Origin: UBA10649 sp963842725
Lineage (GTDB): Bacteria > Actinomycetota > Actinomycetes > S36-B12
NCBI GenBank assembly: GCA_963842725.1
Contig: CAWJHN010000004.1
Span: forward strand, 992,001-1,056,000
DNA length: 64,000 nt
Direction: 5' to 3'
The translations under genes were made by a program, and so were the position numbers. Shown here in pieces: positions 7,944 to 15,884 of this stretch. Under the pieces are notes generated by a model. That model did not search any database and was not told where the DNA came from. It saw only the letters and a list, made by a program, of their open reading frames with translations. Position 1 is the first letter of the stretch, and each line of letters starts with the position of its first letter.

Positions 7944-8723
7944 ATGACGGATGTCGTGAAGCAGCTGGCCGACCTCCTGATGGCCTGCGAGGACGACCGC
8001 GTCGACCGCGAGCCCCTGACGGACGAGTGGCCCGACCTCGACCTCGCGACCGCCTACGCGGTCCAGGACGAGGTCCTGGCGCGCAAGGTCGCGGCCGGCC
8101 AGAAGGTGGTGGGCGTCAAGCTGGGCCTGACCTCGCGAGCCAAGCAGCAGCGGATGAACGTGCACGCGCCACTCACCGGCTGGCTGACCGATGCCATGGT
8201 CCTGCCGGCCGGAGTTCCGGTGCCGCAGGACGAGCTGATCCATCCCCGGGCCGAGCCCGAGATCGTCTTCGTCCTCGGTGCACCGCTGGAGGGACCGGGC
8301 GTGACGGCAGCGACCGCGATGGCGGCGGTCGACATGGTCTACGCGGGCCTCGAGATCATCGACAGTCGCTATCGCAACTTCCGGTTCACGCTGCCGGACG
8401 TCGTGGCCGACAATGCCTCCTCCGCCAAGTTCATCGTGGGGCCGGTTGGACGGCGTCCGGATGAGCTCGACCTCGCGATGGAGGCCTGCCTCCTCGAGGT
8501 CGACGGCGTGGTCGTCGACTCCGCAACGGGTGCTGCCGTGCAGGGGCACCCGGCCGAGGCGCTGGCCCTCGCCGCCAACGACCTCGCGAGGCGAGGACTG
8601 CGCCTGGAGGCTGGCTGGATCGTCCTCACTGGAGGGATGACGGACGCCGTATTCGCGCCCGTCGGCTCCACCGTCGCCGCACACTTCACCAACCTCGGAT
8701 CCGTCGTCGTCTCCGGCGGCTGA
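7944..8723 (+). CDS. 4-oxalocrotonate decarboxylase (XylI/DmpH family)
   Basis: 259 residues. It decarboxylates 2-oxo-3-hexenedioate to 2-oxopent-4-enoate and usually works in complex with the hydratase. It is paralogous to the gene at 5145, but EIIDSRYRNFRFTLPDVVADNASS and the late TGGMTDAV match XylI rather than XylJ. The metal-binding PRAEPEIVFVL segment is present. The start is 2 nt after the dmpG stop. Its presence with a 2-hydroxymuconic semialdehyde dehydrogenase shows that the oxalocrotonate branch is used; no XylF-type hydrolase is seen in the window. Confidence 0.85.
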   Translation: MTDVVKQLADLLMACEDDRVDREPLTDEWPDLDLATAYAVQDEVLARKVAAGQKVVGVKLGLTSRAKQQRMNVHAPLTGWLTDAMVLPAGVPVPQDELIHPRAEPEIVFVLGAPLEGPGVTAATAMAAVDMVYAGLEIIDSRYRNFRFTLPDVVADNASSAKFIVGPVGRRPDELDLAMEACLLEVDGVVVDSATGAAVQGHPAEALALAANDLARRGLRLEAGWIVLTGGMTDAVFAPVGSTVAAHFTNLGSVVVSGG

Positions 8724-8748
8724 CTTCTGCTCGATCGAAAGGACTGTC

Positions 8749-10185
8749 ATGGACTTCTACGGGCACATCATCGATGGGCAGGAAGTGCCGTCGACAGACG
8801 GCGCCACGATGGACGACATCGACCCGTTCACGCGTGAGTCGTGGGCGACGATCGCGTGCGGCAGCAAGGCGGACGCGGATCTCGCGGTCGCCGCTGCCCG
8901 GAGGGCGTTCGACGAGGGGCCATGGCCTCGCATGGGATTCGAGAAGCGGCAGGCGATCCTGCACCGGCTCGCCGACCTCATGGACGAGCATGCGGACGAG
9001 CTCGCGATGGCCGACACGCGCGACATGGGCAAGCCGATCGCGCAGGCCCTGCACGACGTGGCCCGCAGTTCGTGGAACTTCCGGTTCTTCGCCGACCACG
9101 CGCGCATGACCCCGGCCGAGGCGCTGCCGATGGACTCCGGTCACCACGCCTACACGAAGTTCGATCCGGCCGGCGTCTTCGTCGCGATCTCGCCGTGGAA
9201 CTTCCCCCTGATGCTCGGCACCTGGAAGGTCGCGCCGGCGCTGGCATGGGGCAACACGGTGGTCTGGAAGCCGGCCGAGGACACGCCGGTCTCGGCCACG
9301 CTGGTCGGCCGTCTGGCCATCGAGGCAGGGATGCCGCCCGGAGTCCTCAATGTCGTGCACGGCTACGGCCCCAACTCGGCGGGGTCCGCACTGACCGAGA
9401 GCCCGGACATCGACCGCATCACGTTCACGGGGGAGTCCGGCACCGGCAAGATCATCGCGGGCGTGGCTGCCCGCAACCTCGTGCCGGTGAGCCTGGAGCT
9501 CGGCGGCAAGGGCGCCAATATCGTGTTCGACGACGCAGAGATCGACAACGCCGTGCACTGGGCCGTGCAGGCGATCTTCCGCAACGCGGGCCAGATCTGC
9601 CTGTCGGGATCGCGCCTCTACCTTCAGGCGGGTATCTACGACCGTTTCCTCGACCGGTTCAAGGCGGCCGCCGAGGCCATGGTCATCGGCGATCCCAAGG
9701 AGCCGGGCACGGAGTTCCCGTTGGCGCTGGCCAGCGAGGAGCACTTCACCAAGGTCAAGGGCTACCTCGACACGCTCGAGCTCGACGGCGGCAAGATCCT
9801 CACCGGCGGGGTCGGGGAGGGGTGGAGCGTGAAGCCGACGATCATCGTCGATGCCCCGCCGACCGCCCGCGTCTGCCGGGAGGAGATCTTCGGTCCGGTC
9901 TGCTCGGTGATCAAGTTCGAGAGCGAGGCGGACGCCGTCTTCGCGGCGAACAACACCCGCTACGGGCTCAACGCCATGGTCTTCACGGAGAACCTCTCGC
10001 GAGCGCACCGCGTCGCCGGCCAGCTCAAGGCCGGATCGGTGTGGGTGAACTGCTTCTTCATTCGCGACCTGCGCGCGCCGTTCGGCGGCGTGGGGGAGTC
10101 GGGAGTCGGCCGCGAGGGCGGCAACTTCAGCCGCGAGTTCTGCACCGAGCCCAAGGCCGTGATCATGCAGATCGACAACACCTGA
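8749..10185 (+). CDS. 2-hydroxymuconic semialdehyde dehydrogenase (XylG-like ALDH)
   Basis: 478 residues, aldehyde dehydrogenase superfamily. Asn151 (PWNF), Glu250 (LELGGKG) and catalytic Cys284 (GQICLSGSR) are intact, as are the GNTVVWKPAE cofactor site and the C-terminal FGGVGESGVGREGG. In this cluster it would oxidise the ring-cleavage product to 4-oxalocrotonate with NAD+. It has a clear Shine-Dalgarno (GAAAGGA) and is last in the operon, followed 12 bp later by a large hairpin. Assignment of substrate rests on context. Confidence 0.85.
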   Translation: MDFYGHIIDGQEVPSTDGATMDDIDPFTRESWATIACGSKADADLAVAAARRAFDEGPWPRMGFEKRQAILHRLADLMDEHADELAMADTRDMGKPIAQALHDVARSSWNFRFFADHARMTPAEALPMDSGHHAYTKFDPAGVFVAISPWNFPLMLGTWKVAPALAWGNTVVWKPAEDTPVSATLVGRLAIEAGMPPGVLNVVHGYGPNSAGSALTESPDIDRITFTGESGTGKIIAGVAARNLVPVSLELGGKGANIVFDDAEIDNAVHWAVQAIFRNAGQICLSGSRLYLQAGIYDRFLDRFKAAAEAMVIGDPKEPGTEFPLALASEEHFTKVKGYLDTLELDGGKILTGGVGEGWSVKPTIIVDAPPTARVCREEIFGPVCSVIKFESEADAVFAANNTRYGLNAMVFTENLSRAHRVAGQLKAGSVWVNCFFIRDLRAPFGGVGESGVGREGGNFSREFCTEPKAVIMQIDNT

Positions 10186-10197
10186 GCAACCCCACCG

Positions 10198-10267
10198 CCG
10201 ACGCGACCGGGATGGCTGCGAAAGTAGGGGCTATGCCCCTCTTTCGCAGCCATCCCGGTCGCGTCGG
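10198..10267 (+). repeat. 32-bp near-perfect inverted repeat with the next gene's ATG in its loop
   Basis: The left arm 10198-10230 and right arm 10236-10267 pair over 32 bp with one bulged T; the outer loop pair C10231-G10235 leaves only TAT unpaired. It follows the dehydrogenase stop and could act as a terminator, but no T-run follows. The ATG at 10233 of the DUF305 gene sits in the loop, and the right arm encodes its residues 2-12. Confidence 0.85.
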
Positions 10268-10826
10268 TGCTGTTGTGGCCGTGCTGGCCGTGGTGCTGCT
10301 CACGGGCTGCGGCTCCGGCAGTCCGGATCCGCAGGCCGCTCGCGCGGCGGACATCGCGTTCGCGGAGGGCATGATCCCGCACCATGAGCAGGCACTGGAG
10401 ATGGCCGAACTCGCAAAGGAGAACGCGACCACGGGCCCGGTGAAGAAGCTTGCCCGTGGCATCGCCAGGGACCAGGACCGCGAAGTGATCCTGATGCGGC
10501 AGTGGCTCCGGGACTGGGGCGTCGCCGACGAGGGTTCGGCGCCGGCGTCCGGGGCCGCCGAGGTGCCGGACCAGGGGCATGAGCACGGCAGTGCGGAGGG
10601 GATGGCCTCGGCGGACGAGATGCTGACCCTGGCGCAGGCGACCGGACCGGCCTTCGATCGACTCTGGCTCGAGCTCATGATCCGGCATCACGAGGGAGCA
10701 GTGGTCATGGCCGAGTCGGTTCTCGAGACCACGAGCGACCTTGAGGTGGAGGCCTTGGCCGAGGCAGTGGTCATGGCACAGTCGGCCGAACTCGACCGCA
10801 TGCGAGGCCTGCTCGATCGATCGTGA
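10233..10826 (+). CDS. DUF305-domain lipoprotein
   Basis: 197 residues. Lipoprotein signal peptide with lipobox LLTGC (Cys26). A DUF305 four-helix domain shows duplicated metal-type motifs: AEGMIPHHEQALEMAE and MIRHHEGAVVMAES, with a His/Gly-rich linker (DQGHEHGSAEG) between. DUF305 proteins are ferritin-like and often sit near copper genes, but no such neighbour exists here. The frame is open far upstream in the dehydrogenase's shadow; the ATG at 10233 gives a proper n-region (FRSHPGR). Its start region lies inside the hairpin 10198-10267, so translation may depend on unfolding. Function not established. Confidence 0.82.
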   Translation: MPLFRSHPGRVGAVVAVLAVVLLTGCGSGSPDPQAARAADIAFAEGMIPHHEQALEMAELAKENATTGPVKKLARGIARDQDREVILMRQWLRDWGVADEGSAPASGAAEVPDQGHEHGSAEGMASADEMLTLAQATGPAFDRLWLELMIRHHEGAVVMAESVLETTSDLEVEALAEAVVMAQSAELDRMRGLLDRS

Positions 10827-10884
10827 CAATCGTGTCCGGGGTCGCGGACGCGCCGACGACACGCCGTAAGCGTTTGCAGGACGG

Positions 10885-10900
10885 TGTGACATGACTCACA
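10885..10900 (+). promoter_or_regulatory. Crp-type binding site (TGTGA-N6-TCACA)
   Basis: A perfect Crp/GlxR-class palindrome. Its centre is about 71-72 bp upstream of the transcription start expected from the TATAGGAT patch at 10951-10958, a standard activator position. A second imperfect inverted repeat with GTGTG-G-CACAC at its core lies at about 10923-10945. The likely target is the Rpf-like gene at 11273. Confidence 0.6.
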
Positions 10901-10950
10901 TCGGGCCGTGGCGGGAGCGGTGTGACGGGTGTGGCACACGTCACCTCGAA

Positions 10951-11272
10951 TATAGGATAAATGTGAGGAAAGCCACAAAACGCTTCCTCCTCGTGCGAAT
11001 GACCGACTGGTCGAATGTCGTTGCTGCCCATACACTTTTGGGCAAGGACGGCGTCGATCTGCAGGCCGTCCAGCGAAGCGCAAGATTCGTGATGGCCCGG
11101 CGTATGCAGGAGCCGGGAGCCGTGCGCGCAGCAGTTGCCGGAGTTCGCAAGGATCCGGTCGGCGGCACGGCTGGCGAGCCGAACGAGACGTAAAGAGTTC
11201 TCGTGCTGGCATCGACCCGCATCGCGCCCGCGCACCGGTTGCGGTCAACCGAGTGCTGTCCCGCGAGGTTGG
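10951..11272 (+). promoter_or_regulatory. Promoter and about 310-nt leader of the Rpf-like gene
   Basis: This is most of the only gap longer than 300 bp (10827-11272). An AT-rich TATAGGATAAAT at 10951-10962 is a likely -10 region. The following leader can form hairpins at 10965-10989, 11001-11012, 11025-11044, 11046-11071, 11096-11117, 11168-11181, 11183-11204 and 11236-11251. No c-di-AMP (ydaO) aptamer core was recognised, although rpf genes often carry one. A 100-codon ORF here (10891-11193) shows no family features and was not called. Confidence 0.45.
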
Positions 11273-11941
11273 ATGTCGAAGAAGAGAATCGTCCGAAGCG
11301 TCAAGTGCGTGAGTGCCGTGGCAGCGGGGGTGCTGTTGACGGCAACCGTCGGGTCCGCGTCGGCAGCGCCAGCGCCGGTCGCCTCCGACGTGACAGAAGT
11401 GGCCACCAGCCCGGAGTCCAGGCCGCTTGCTGAGTCCGTGTCGTGGCGCGAGACGGCGTCGGCGGCCGGGCAGGCGCCGAGCCGTCCGAGCCGGGGGGCT
11501 ACGGCCCGGCAGGCACGCATTGCCGCATTGGCCTCGTACACGAAGTTCACGTTGCGCTCGCGGGCTACCCGCGACATGCGCGGCGTCGAGTCCAGCCTCT
11601 ACCGCGGCAGGTACTACCGGGCGGCCGTCGAGCCGAAGCGGAAGTGCATCGCGGATCGCGAGAGCGAAGGCCACTATGACGTCGTCTCGGCGAGCGGCAG
11701 CTACTTCGGTGCCTACCAGGTGTCCCGCGAGCTCGCCCGTGGCGCGACGTGGATGATGCTCAAGGAGCACAAGAGGCTCATGGGCGCGAAGTCCGCCAAG
11801 CACACCCTCGCCAAGCTACGCGGCATGCCGATGAATCGGTGGCCCCGCTACTGGCAGGACGCGGCCTTCCACACCGTCATGAACTGGGATCACACCGGTT
11901 CCGGTGCCGCCCACTGGGCCGGCGGTCGCTGGCACTGCTAG
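11273..11941 (+). CDS. Secreted Rpf-like/transglycosylase-like protein
   Basis: 222 residues. A signal peptide covers about residues 1-31 (SKKRIVRSVK n-region, hydrophobic core, ASA cleavage). After an Ala/Ser-rich spacer, a lysozyme-like domain carries CIADRESEGHYDVVSASGSYFGAYQ (cut: C..ESEG.YD, FGAYQ), matching the Rpf/SLT layout with catalytic Glu near residue 130. It probably cleaves peptidoglycan glycan strands outside the cell. The upstream open frame lacks export features; the ATG at 11273 begins the signal peptide. A Crp-type site and a long leader precede it, as known for mycobacterial rpfA. Domain call moderate; exact subfamily uncertain. Confidence 0.72.
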   Translation: MSKKRIVRSVKCVSAVAAGVLLTATVGSASAAPAPVASDVTEVATSPESRPLAESVSWRETASAAGQAPSRPSRGATARQARIAALASYTKFTLRSRATRDMRGVESSLYRGRYYRAAVEPKRKCIADRESEGHYDVVSASGSYFGAYQVSRELARGATWMMLKEHKRLMGAKSAKHTLAKLRGMPMNRWPRYWQDAAFHTVMNWDHTGSGAAHWAGGRWHC

Positions 11942-11960
11942 CCCACGCCGACCGGTGGGG

Positions 11961-12896
11961 TCAGCGCGTCTTCGCCAGGCGCTTGCGGCATTCCGACTTG
12001 GCGATCCGAACGAACTGCTCGGCGGCCGGCAGGGGAGTCGACCCGCGGCGAAGCGCGATGAGGATCGTCCGCGGGTCCAGCGGCGGGTCGAGCTGCTTCA
12101 CGACGATGCCGGGGTCCGAGGTGTCGACGGCCAGCAACGGCATCACCGCGGGTCCCATACCCGCGCGCACCATGCCCTGCATGGCGCCATTGTCGTTGGA
12201 GCGGAACGCGTATTGCGGGATCACGCCGGCTGAGCGCAGCCCGTTGTCGATGGCCACCTGGCAGTCGCACGCGTGCTGGCCCACCATCCGCACATCCGCC
12301 AGGGCCATCGTCGGGAATGTCTTGCCCTTGCTCAGCCTGGCGTGCTCGCCGTCGACGGCGAGCACCGCGACGAACGGATCCACGCCGAGTTCGATGATGT
12401 CGAGCCGGGTGTCCTCGTAGGGGCCGGTGAGGAACGTGACGTCGATCTCGCCGGTGATCAGGTCGCTGATGAGTTGCTCGTTGTCGGCGTGCTCGATGAG
12501 CGAGATGCCCAGGTTGGGTGCGGCCTCGCGCATCTCGCGGACGAGCTCGGGCAGGAGTTGCACGGAGACGCTCTGGTAGGTCCCCACGATCAGGCGACCC
12601 GCGGTGCCGGACGCCAGATCGGACAGCTCGCGCTCGGCGGTCGCGAGGCGTTCGACGACGGCGTCGGCGTGCTTGAGCAGCAGTCGGCCGGCCGGCGTGA
12701 GCGTCACCGGCTTGGGACCGCCCGGCCGATCGAAGAGGGAGACGCCGACGGCCTTCTCCAGTCCGGAGATCTGCTGGCTGATGGCGGCCTGGGAGAAGCC
12801 GAGGATGTCGGCGGCCCCGATGAAGGAGCCCTCATCGGCGACGGCACGCAGTGCGTTGAGGTGTCGGATCTGAACGTCGGCGAAGGGCATAGACAT
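11961..12896 (-). CDS. LysR-family transcriptional regulator
   Basis: 311 residues. N-terminal winged helix (IRHLNALRAVADEGSFIGAADILGFSQAAISQQISGLE; key LysR residues present) and a C-terminal LysR effector domain (LIVGTYQSVSVQLLPELV... DVTFLTG). In-frame starts occur at 12902, 12896 and 12890; none has a clear Shine-Dalgarno, and I chose 12896 for a normal N-terminus. It is divergent from the 91-codon gene at 12983, with an AT-rich 86-bp gap. That gene is the obvious target candidate. Effector unknown. Confidence 0.85.
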   Translation of the reverse strand: MSMPFADVQIRHLNALRAVADEGSFIGAADILGFSQAAISQQISGLEKAVGVSLFDRPGGPKPVTLTPAGRLLLKHADAVVERLATAERELSDLASGTAGRLIVGTYQSVSVQLLPELVREMREAAPNLGISLIEHADNEQLISDLITGEIDVTFLTGPYEDTRLDIIELGVDPFVAVLAVDGEHARLSKGKTFPTMALADVRMVGQHACDCQVAIDNGLRSAGVIPQYAFRSNDNGAMQGMVRAGMGPAVMPLLAVDTSDPGIVVKQLDPPLDPRTILIALRRGSTPLPAAEQFVRIAKSECRKRLAKTR

Positions 12897-12982
12897 CAGC
12901 ATAAGTGATCGACACGATAAATATCCATCGCTTTTCTTTATGTTGAGTCTCCAATAATCTTGAGTCACGAAAGGAGCACGAC

Positions 12983-13258
12983 ATGGAATCCACCACACAC
13001 ACGACCACCGCGCGGATCAAGTCCCTCGGCTACCAGCTGGAGGCCGACGGCATCAGCGCTGACCCGGTGGACCTGCTGCTCCTCGCGCACACCGCCCGCG
13101 ATCTCGGCGTCAACGGACTGCTCATCGACCTGATGATCGACGAGGAGGAGCCCGAGGTGGCCCGCATCCGGGCCTTCTCCCGAGTCGCCGTCCAGGTGAA
13201 CAACCGCCTGCACGAGGGAATGCACACGGACGAGCGCGAGCTGCTGCACGCCTGCTGA
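12983..13258 (+). CDS. Small hypothetical protein divergent from LysR
   Basis: 91 residues, acidic and helical, with no signal peptide or membrane segment. The sequence (KSLGYQLEADGISADPVDLLLLAHTARDLGVNGLLIDLMID, then VARIRAFSRVAVQVNNRL) suggests an all-alpha fold. I do not recognise a family. A strong GAAAGGAG precedes the ATG, and a perfect 17-bp hairpin follows, so it is a well-defined single-gene unit. Its only likely regulator is the divergent LysR protein. Confidence 0.75.
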   Translation: MESTTHTTTARIKSLGYQLEADGISADPVDLLLLAHTARDLGVNGLLIDLMIDEEEPEVARIRAFSRVAVQVNNRLHEGMHTDERELLHAC

Positions 13259-13268
13259 CCTGGTCACG

Positions 13269-13305
13269 CGAAAGGGGTGGGTCCCAACGGGACCCACCCC
13301 TTTCG
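13269..13305 (+). terminator. Hairpin terminator
   Basis: Perfect 17-bp inverted repeat with an AAC loop; the right arm ends in TTTCG. It follows the 91-codon gene and faces the convergent membrane-protein gene, so it may stop both transcripts. Confidence 0.85.
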
Positions 13306-13332
13306 ACGTGCCGGTGAGACGGTTTCCGGCCG

Positions 13333-13776
13333 CTAGGCGGAGTTCGCCTGACCGTGCCTTCCGGCGAGGTTCAGGATCGCCACTCCGAGCAGGACGAAGA
13401 CGATGCCGACGAAGAACACCAGCACCGAGACGCCGAACGCGACAACGGACGTGAACAGCGAGGCCCGAAGGAACGAGGCGTTCATCGCCGTGGCCCGCAG
13501 CGGATCCTCGCGGTCGAGCTCGGCATACGTCTTGCCACCCGTTGCCTCGTTGGCGTGCACGGCAATGATCTGGGCCTCGCAGTAGGCGGCGAACGGACCG
13601 CTGACCGTCGTGCCGCCCAGGCACGCATCGTCCGAGACGGTGATCCGCTCCTCCGCCAGCGTGCTGCTCACCTGCGCGTACGTCACGGCGCCGGCGATGA
13701 CCATCACGGCGCCGATGACCATGATCACGATGCTTATCCACTTTGCCGTCGTGGTCGAACCCGAGTGCTCTGACAT
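13333..13776 (-). CDS. Two-helix membrane protein of unknown function
   Basis: 147 residues. A transmembrane helix at about 11-33 (WISIVIMVIGAVMVIAGAV) and another at about 107-133 (VVAFGVSVLVFFVGIVFVLLGVAIL) flank an extracytoplasmic loop with two cysteines. This small family occurs widely in actinobacteria and, as I recall, is sometimes mislabelled as a ring-opening dioxygenase LigA; nothing here suggests such an activity. The start has AGGAGGG a few bases upstream. It lies alone, downstream of the response regulator on the same strand. Confidence 0.75.
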   Translation of the reverse strand: MSEHSGSTTTAKWISIVIMVIGAVMVIAGAVTYAQVSSTLAEERITVSDDACLGGTTVSGPFAAYCEAQIIAVHANEATGGKTYAELDREDPLRATAMNASFLRASLFTSVVAFGVSVLVFFVGIVFVLLGVAILNLAGRHGQANSA

Positions 13777-13887
13777 GGTGGTGCCCTCCTACGTCTCAAG
13801 GCTGGTAGCCGATGGCGCAGCCGATGGTGCAACTGTCTCGGATCCGCAGTGCGAATTGAAGTATTTCGGACTAATCGGGCGCGTCGA

Positions 13888-14580
13888 CTACGCCGGTCCG
13901 AGTCCGTACCCCACGCCGCGGACGGTGCGCACGTAGCGCGGCCGGCTGGCATCGTCGCCCAGCTTGCGGCGCAGGTGGCCGACGTGGACATCGACGATGT
14001 GCTCGTCACCGATCCAGTCCTCGCCCCACACCGCGTCGATGATGGAGCGCCGCGAATGCGCGGCCTGGGGCCGGGCGGCCAGCTCCGCGAGCACGTCGAA
14101 CTCGATCCGGGTGAGGTCGACGGATCGGGAGGCGACGGTCACCCGCCGGGCGGCCGGGTCGAGGCTGATGTCCCCGATGCGGATGATCTCCGACTCAGCG
14201 GACCCGGCCCCGCGAGGTCGGCGCAGCATGGCGTGGATCCGGGCGACCAGCTCCCGGGGCGAGAACGGCTTGAGGACGTAGTCGTCGGCTCCCGCGGACA
14301 GCCCGCGCACGGTCTCGGCCTCGCCGTCGCGAGCGGTCAGCATGATGACGTAGGCGCTGGTGAACTCCCGGATGCGCCGGCACACCTCGATGCCGTCGAT
14401 GCCCGGCAGCATGACGTCGAGGAGGATCAGGTCCGGACGCTCGGCCTGTGCCATCGCCACGGCGCTCAAGCCGTCGTGCGCCGCGGTCACCTCGAACCCC
14501 TCCCGCTCGAGGTAGCTGGTGATCACCCCGACCAGCGGCCGCTCGTCGTCGATGACGAGAACACGCAACGGCGAGGGCAC
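13888..14580 (-). CDS. OmpR-family response regulator (no adjacent kinase)
   Basis: 230 residues. The receiver domain has the acidic pair DDE, phospho-acceptor Asp in LILLDVMLPG, Thr in MLTAR and Lys in YVLKPF; the C-terminal OmpR/PhoB winged helix ends in VRTVRGVGYGL. No histidine kinase gene is nearby. GTG 14580 is preferred over ATG 14610 or ATG 14640, because those starts fall in or beyond a direct repeat (14605-14623) that looks like its own binding site. It is divergent from the NlpC/P60 gene, which is its likely target; MtrA control of ripA-type genes in mycobacteria is a parallel, not proof. Confidence 0.88.
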   Translation of the reverse strand: MPSPLRVLVIDDERPLVGVITSYLEREGFEVTAAHDGLSAVAMAQAERPDLILLDVMLPGIDGIEVCRRIREFTSAYVIMLTARDGEAETVRGLSAGADDYVLKPFSPRELVARIHAMLRRPRGAGSAESEIIRIGDISLDPAARRVTVASRSVDLTRIEFDVLAELAARPQAAHSRRSIIDAVWGEDWIGDEHIVDVHVGHLRRKLGDDASRPRYVRTVRGVGYGLGPA

Positions 14581-14604
14581 CGTCCCATTGTGTCCTAGGC
14601 CGAT

Positions 14605-14623
14605 CTTCATCGAAACTTCATCG
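14605..14623 (+). promoter_or_regulatory. OmpR-type direct repeat (CTTCATCG-N3-CTTCATCG)
   Basis: Two identical 8-bp units start exactly 11 bp apart, the spacing used by OmpR/PhoB-family dimers. They lie in the 87-bp gap between the response regulator and the divergent NlpC/P60 gene. Likely a site for that regulator. Confidence 0.6.
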
Positions 14624-14667
14624 TTCGTGGCGCGACCCACCCCTCGGCCGCATGCAGGCTGGAGGGC

Positions 14668-15876
14668 ATGCGGATGCCCCGAACGGCTGTCGCCGGAGTC
14701 GTCGCCGGCCTGCTCGTGCTCGGAGTGGGCGCGGTGGCGTCCGATGTCACCGCAGCACCGCGGGCCGACCTCCAGCAGGTCGAGCAGCAGGTCCGCGAAC
14801 TGCAGATGCGCGCCGAGGCCGCCACCGAGCGGGCCAATGAGGCCCAGGTGCAGCTGAACGAGATCCAGTCCGACCTGTCGGCCGTCCAGAACCGCGCGGA
14901 GCGCGAGAAGGCCGAGCTTCGTGCTGCCATGAGCACGATCGACGACATCGCCCGCGCCACCTACTCCAGCGGTGGCATGGATCCGACCCTCGAGGTGCTG
15001 CTCGCGGAGGACCCGGAGCAGTTCCTCGCGCAGGCCGCGGTGATGGGCCAGCTCGAGAAGTCCCAGGTCGACGGGCTCCGCCGCGCCAGGACGGTGCAGC
15101 TTCGCGTCGCGCAGACCCAGGCCGAGATCGCCGACCGCGAGCAGGCGGCGCAGCAGGCCCGCGACGCCATGGCGTCGGCGCAGGGTCAGGCGGCGAGTGA
15201 GCTCGCCGCGGCCGAGGACGTGCTGGCCGGCCTCGAGGAGGCAGAGCGCAAGCGCCTAGAGGAGATCGCGGCACAACGGCGCGCCGACCAGATCGCCGAG
15301 GCGAAGGCGGCCGCCGAGGCTGCCGCGCGCGAACTCGCCCGAAACGACGCCAGCAACGCGAACACTCCCAGCAACAGCGACAGCACTTCGAGTGACAGCA
15401 GCAGCAGCGACAGCAGTTCGAGCGACAGCAGCGACGAGGAGTCCAGCGGTTCCGGGGGCGGCGGGCAGGACACCGGTCCCAGCGCGGCAGGCGGGGGCTA
15501 CACGGGCGGGGCCCGTGCCGCGGCCGCGGTGTCGTACGCACTCTCGCAGGTCGGCGACCGATACGTCGCGGCCGCCGACGGACCGGATTCCTTCGACTGC
15601 TCCGGGCTGACGATGACGGCGTGGCGGCAGGCCGGGGTATCGCTGCCGCACTACAGCTACTCGCAGTTCAGTTCCACCCGGCGCGTCCCGGTCAGCGAGA
15701 TCCAGCCCGGCGACCTGGTCTTCTACTTCGGCAGCGGCGCGCACCACGTCGGCATGTACGTGGGCAACGGCAAGATGGTGAGCGCGTCGAACCCCAGCGA
15801 CGGCGTCGAGTTGATCGACTTCCTGGGTCCCTGGTACGGCGAGCGCTTCAGCGGCGTGGGCCGCGTCGTCGGCTGA
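14668..15876 (+). CDS. Secreted NlpC/P60 peptidoglycan endopeptidase (RipA-like)
   Basis: 402 residues. Signal peptide to about residue 30. Long coiled coil at about 31-225 (Gln/Glu/Ala-rich), a Ser/Asp/Gly-rich linker at about 228-275, then an NlpC/P60 domain with catalytic Cys311 (FDCSGLT) and His360 (HHVGMY). It would cut stem peptides of the cell wall, with the coiled coil as a regulator or FtsEX-type contact, as in RipA/CwlO-like enzymes. GGAGGG precedes the ATG. It is divergent from the response regulator, with an 11-bp-spaced direct repeat between. Confidence 0.9.
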   Translation: MRMPRTAVAGVVAGLLVLGVGAVASDVTAAPRADLQQVEQQVRELQMRAEAATERANEAQVQLNEIQSDLSAVQNRAEREKAELRAAMSTIDDIARATYSSGGMDPTLEVLLAEDPEQFLAQAAVMGQLEKSQVDGLRRARTVQLRVAQTQAEIADREQAAQQARDAMASAQGQAASELAAAEDVLAGLEEAERKRLEEIAAQRRADQIAEAKAAAEAAARELARNDASNANTPSNSDSTSSDSSSSDSSSSDSSDEESSGSGGGGQDTGPSAAGGGYTGGARAAAAVSYALSQVGDRYVAAADGPDSFDCSGLTMTAWRQAGVSLPHYSYSQFSSTRRVPVSEIQPGDLVFYFGSGAHHVGMYVGNGKMVSASNPSDGVELIDFLGPWYGERFSGVGRVVG

Positions 15877-15884
15877 GCCGACCG

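Noticed and set aside
10891..11193. 100-codon plus-strand frame in the long gap
   Set aside because: No ribosome site, no family features, and it lies across the predicted promoter and leader.
10951..11272. ydaO-type c-di-AMP riboswitch
   Set aside because: The conserved core blocks seen in actinobacterial rpf leaders were not found.
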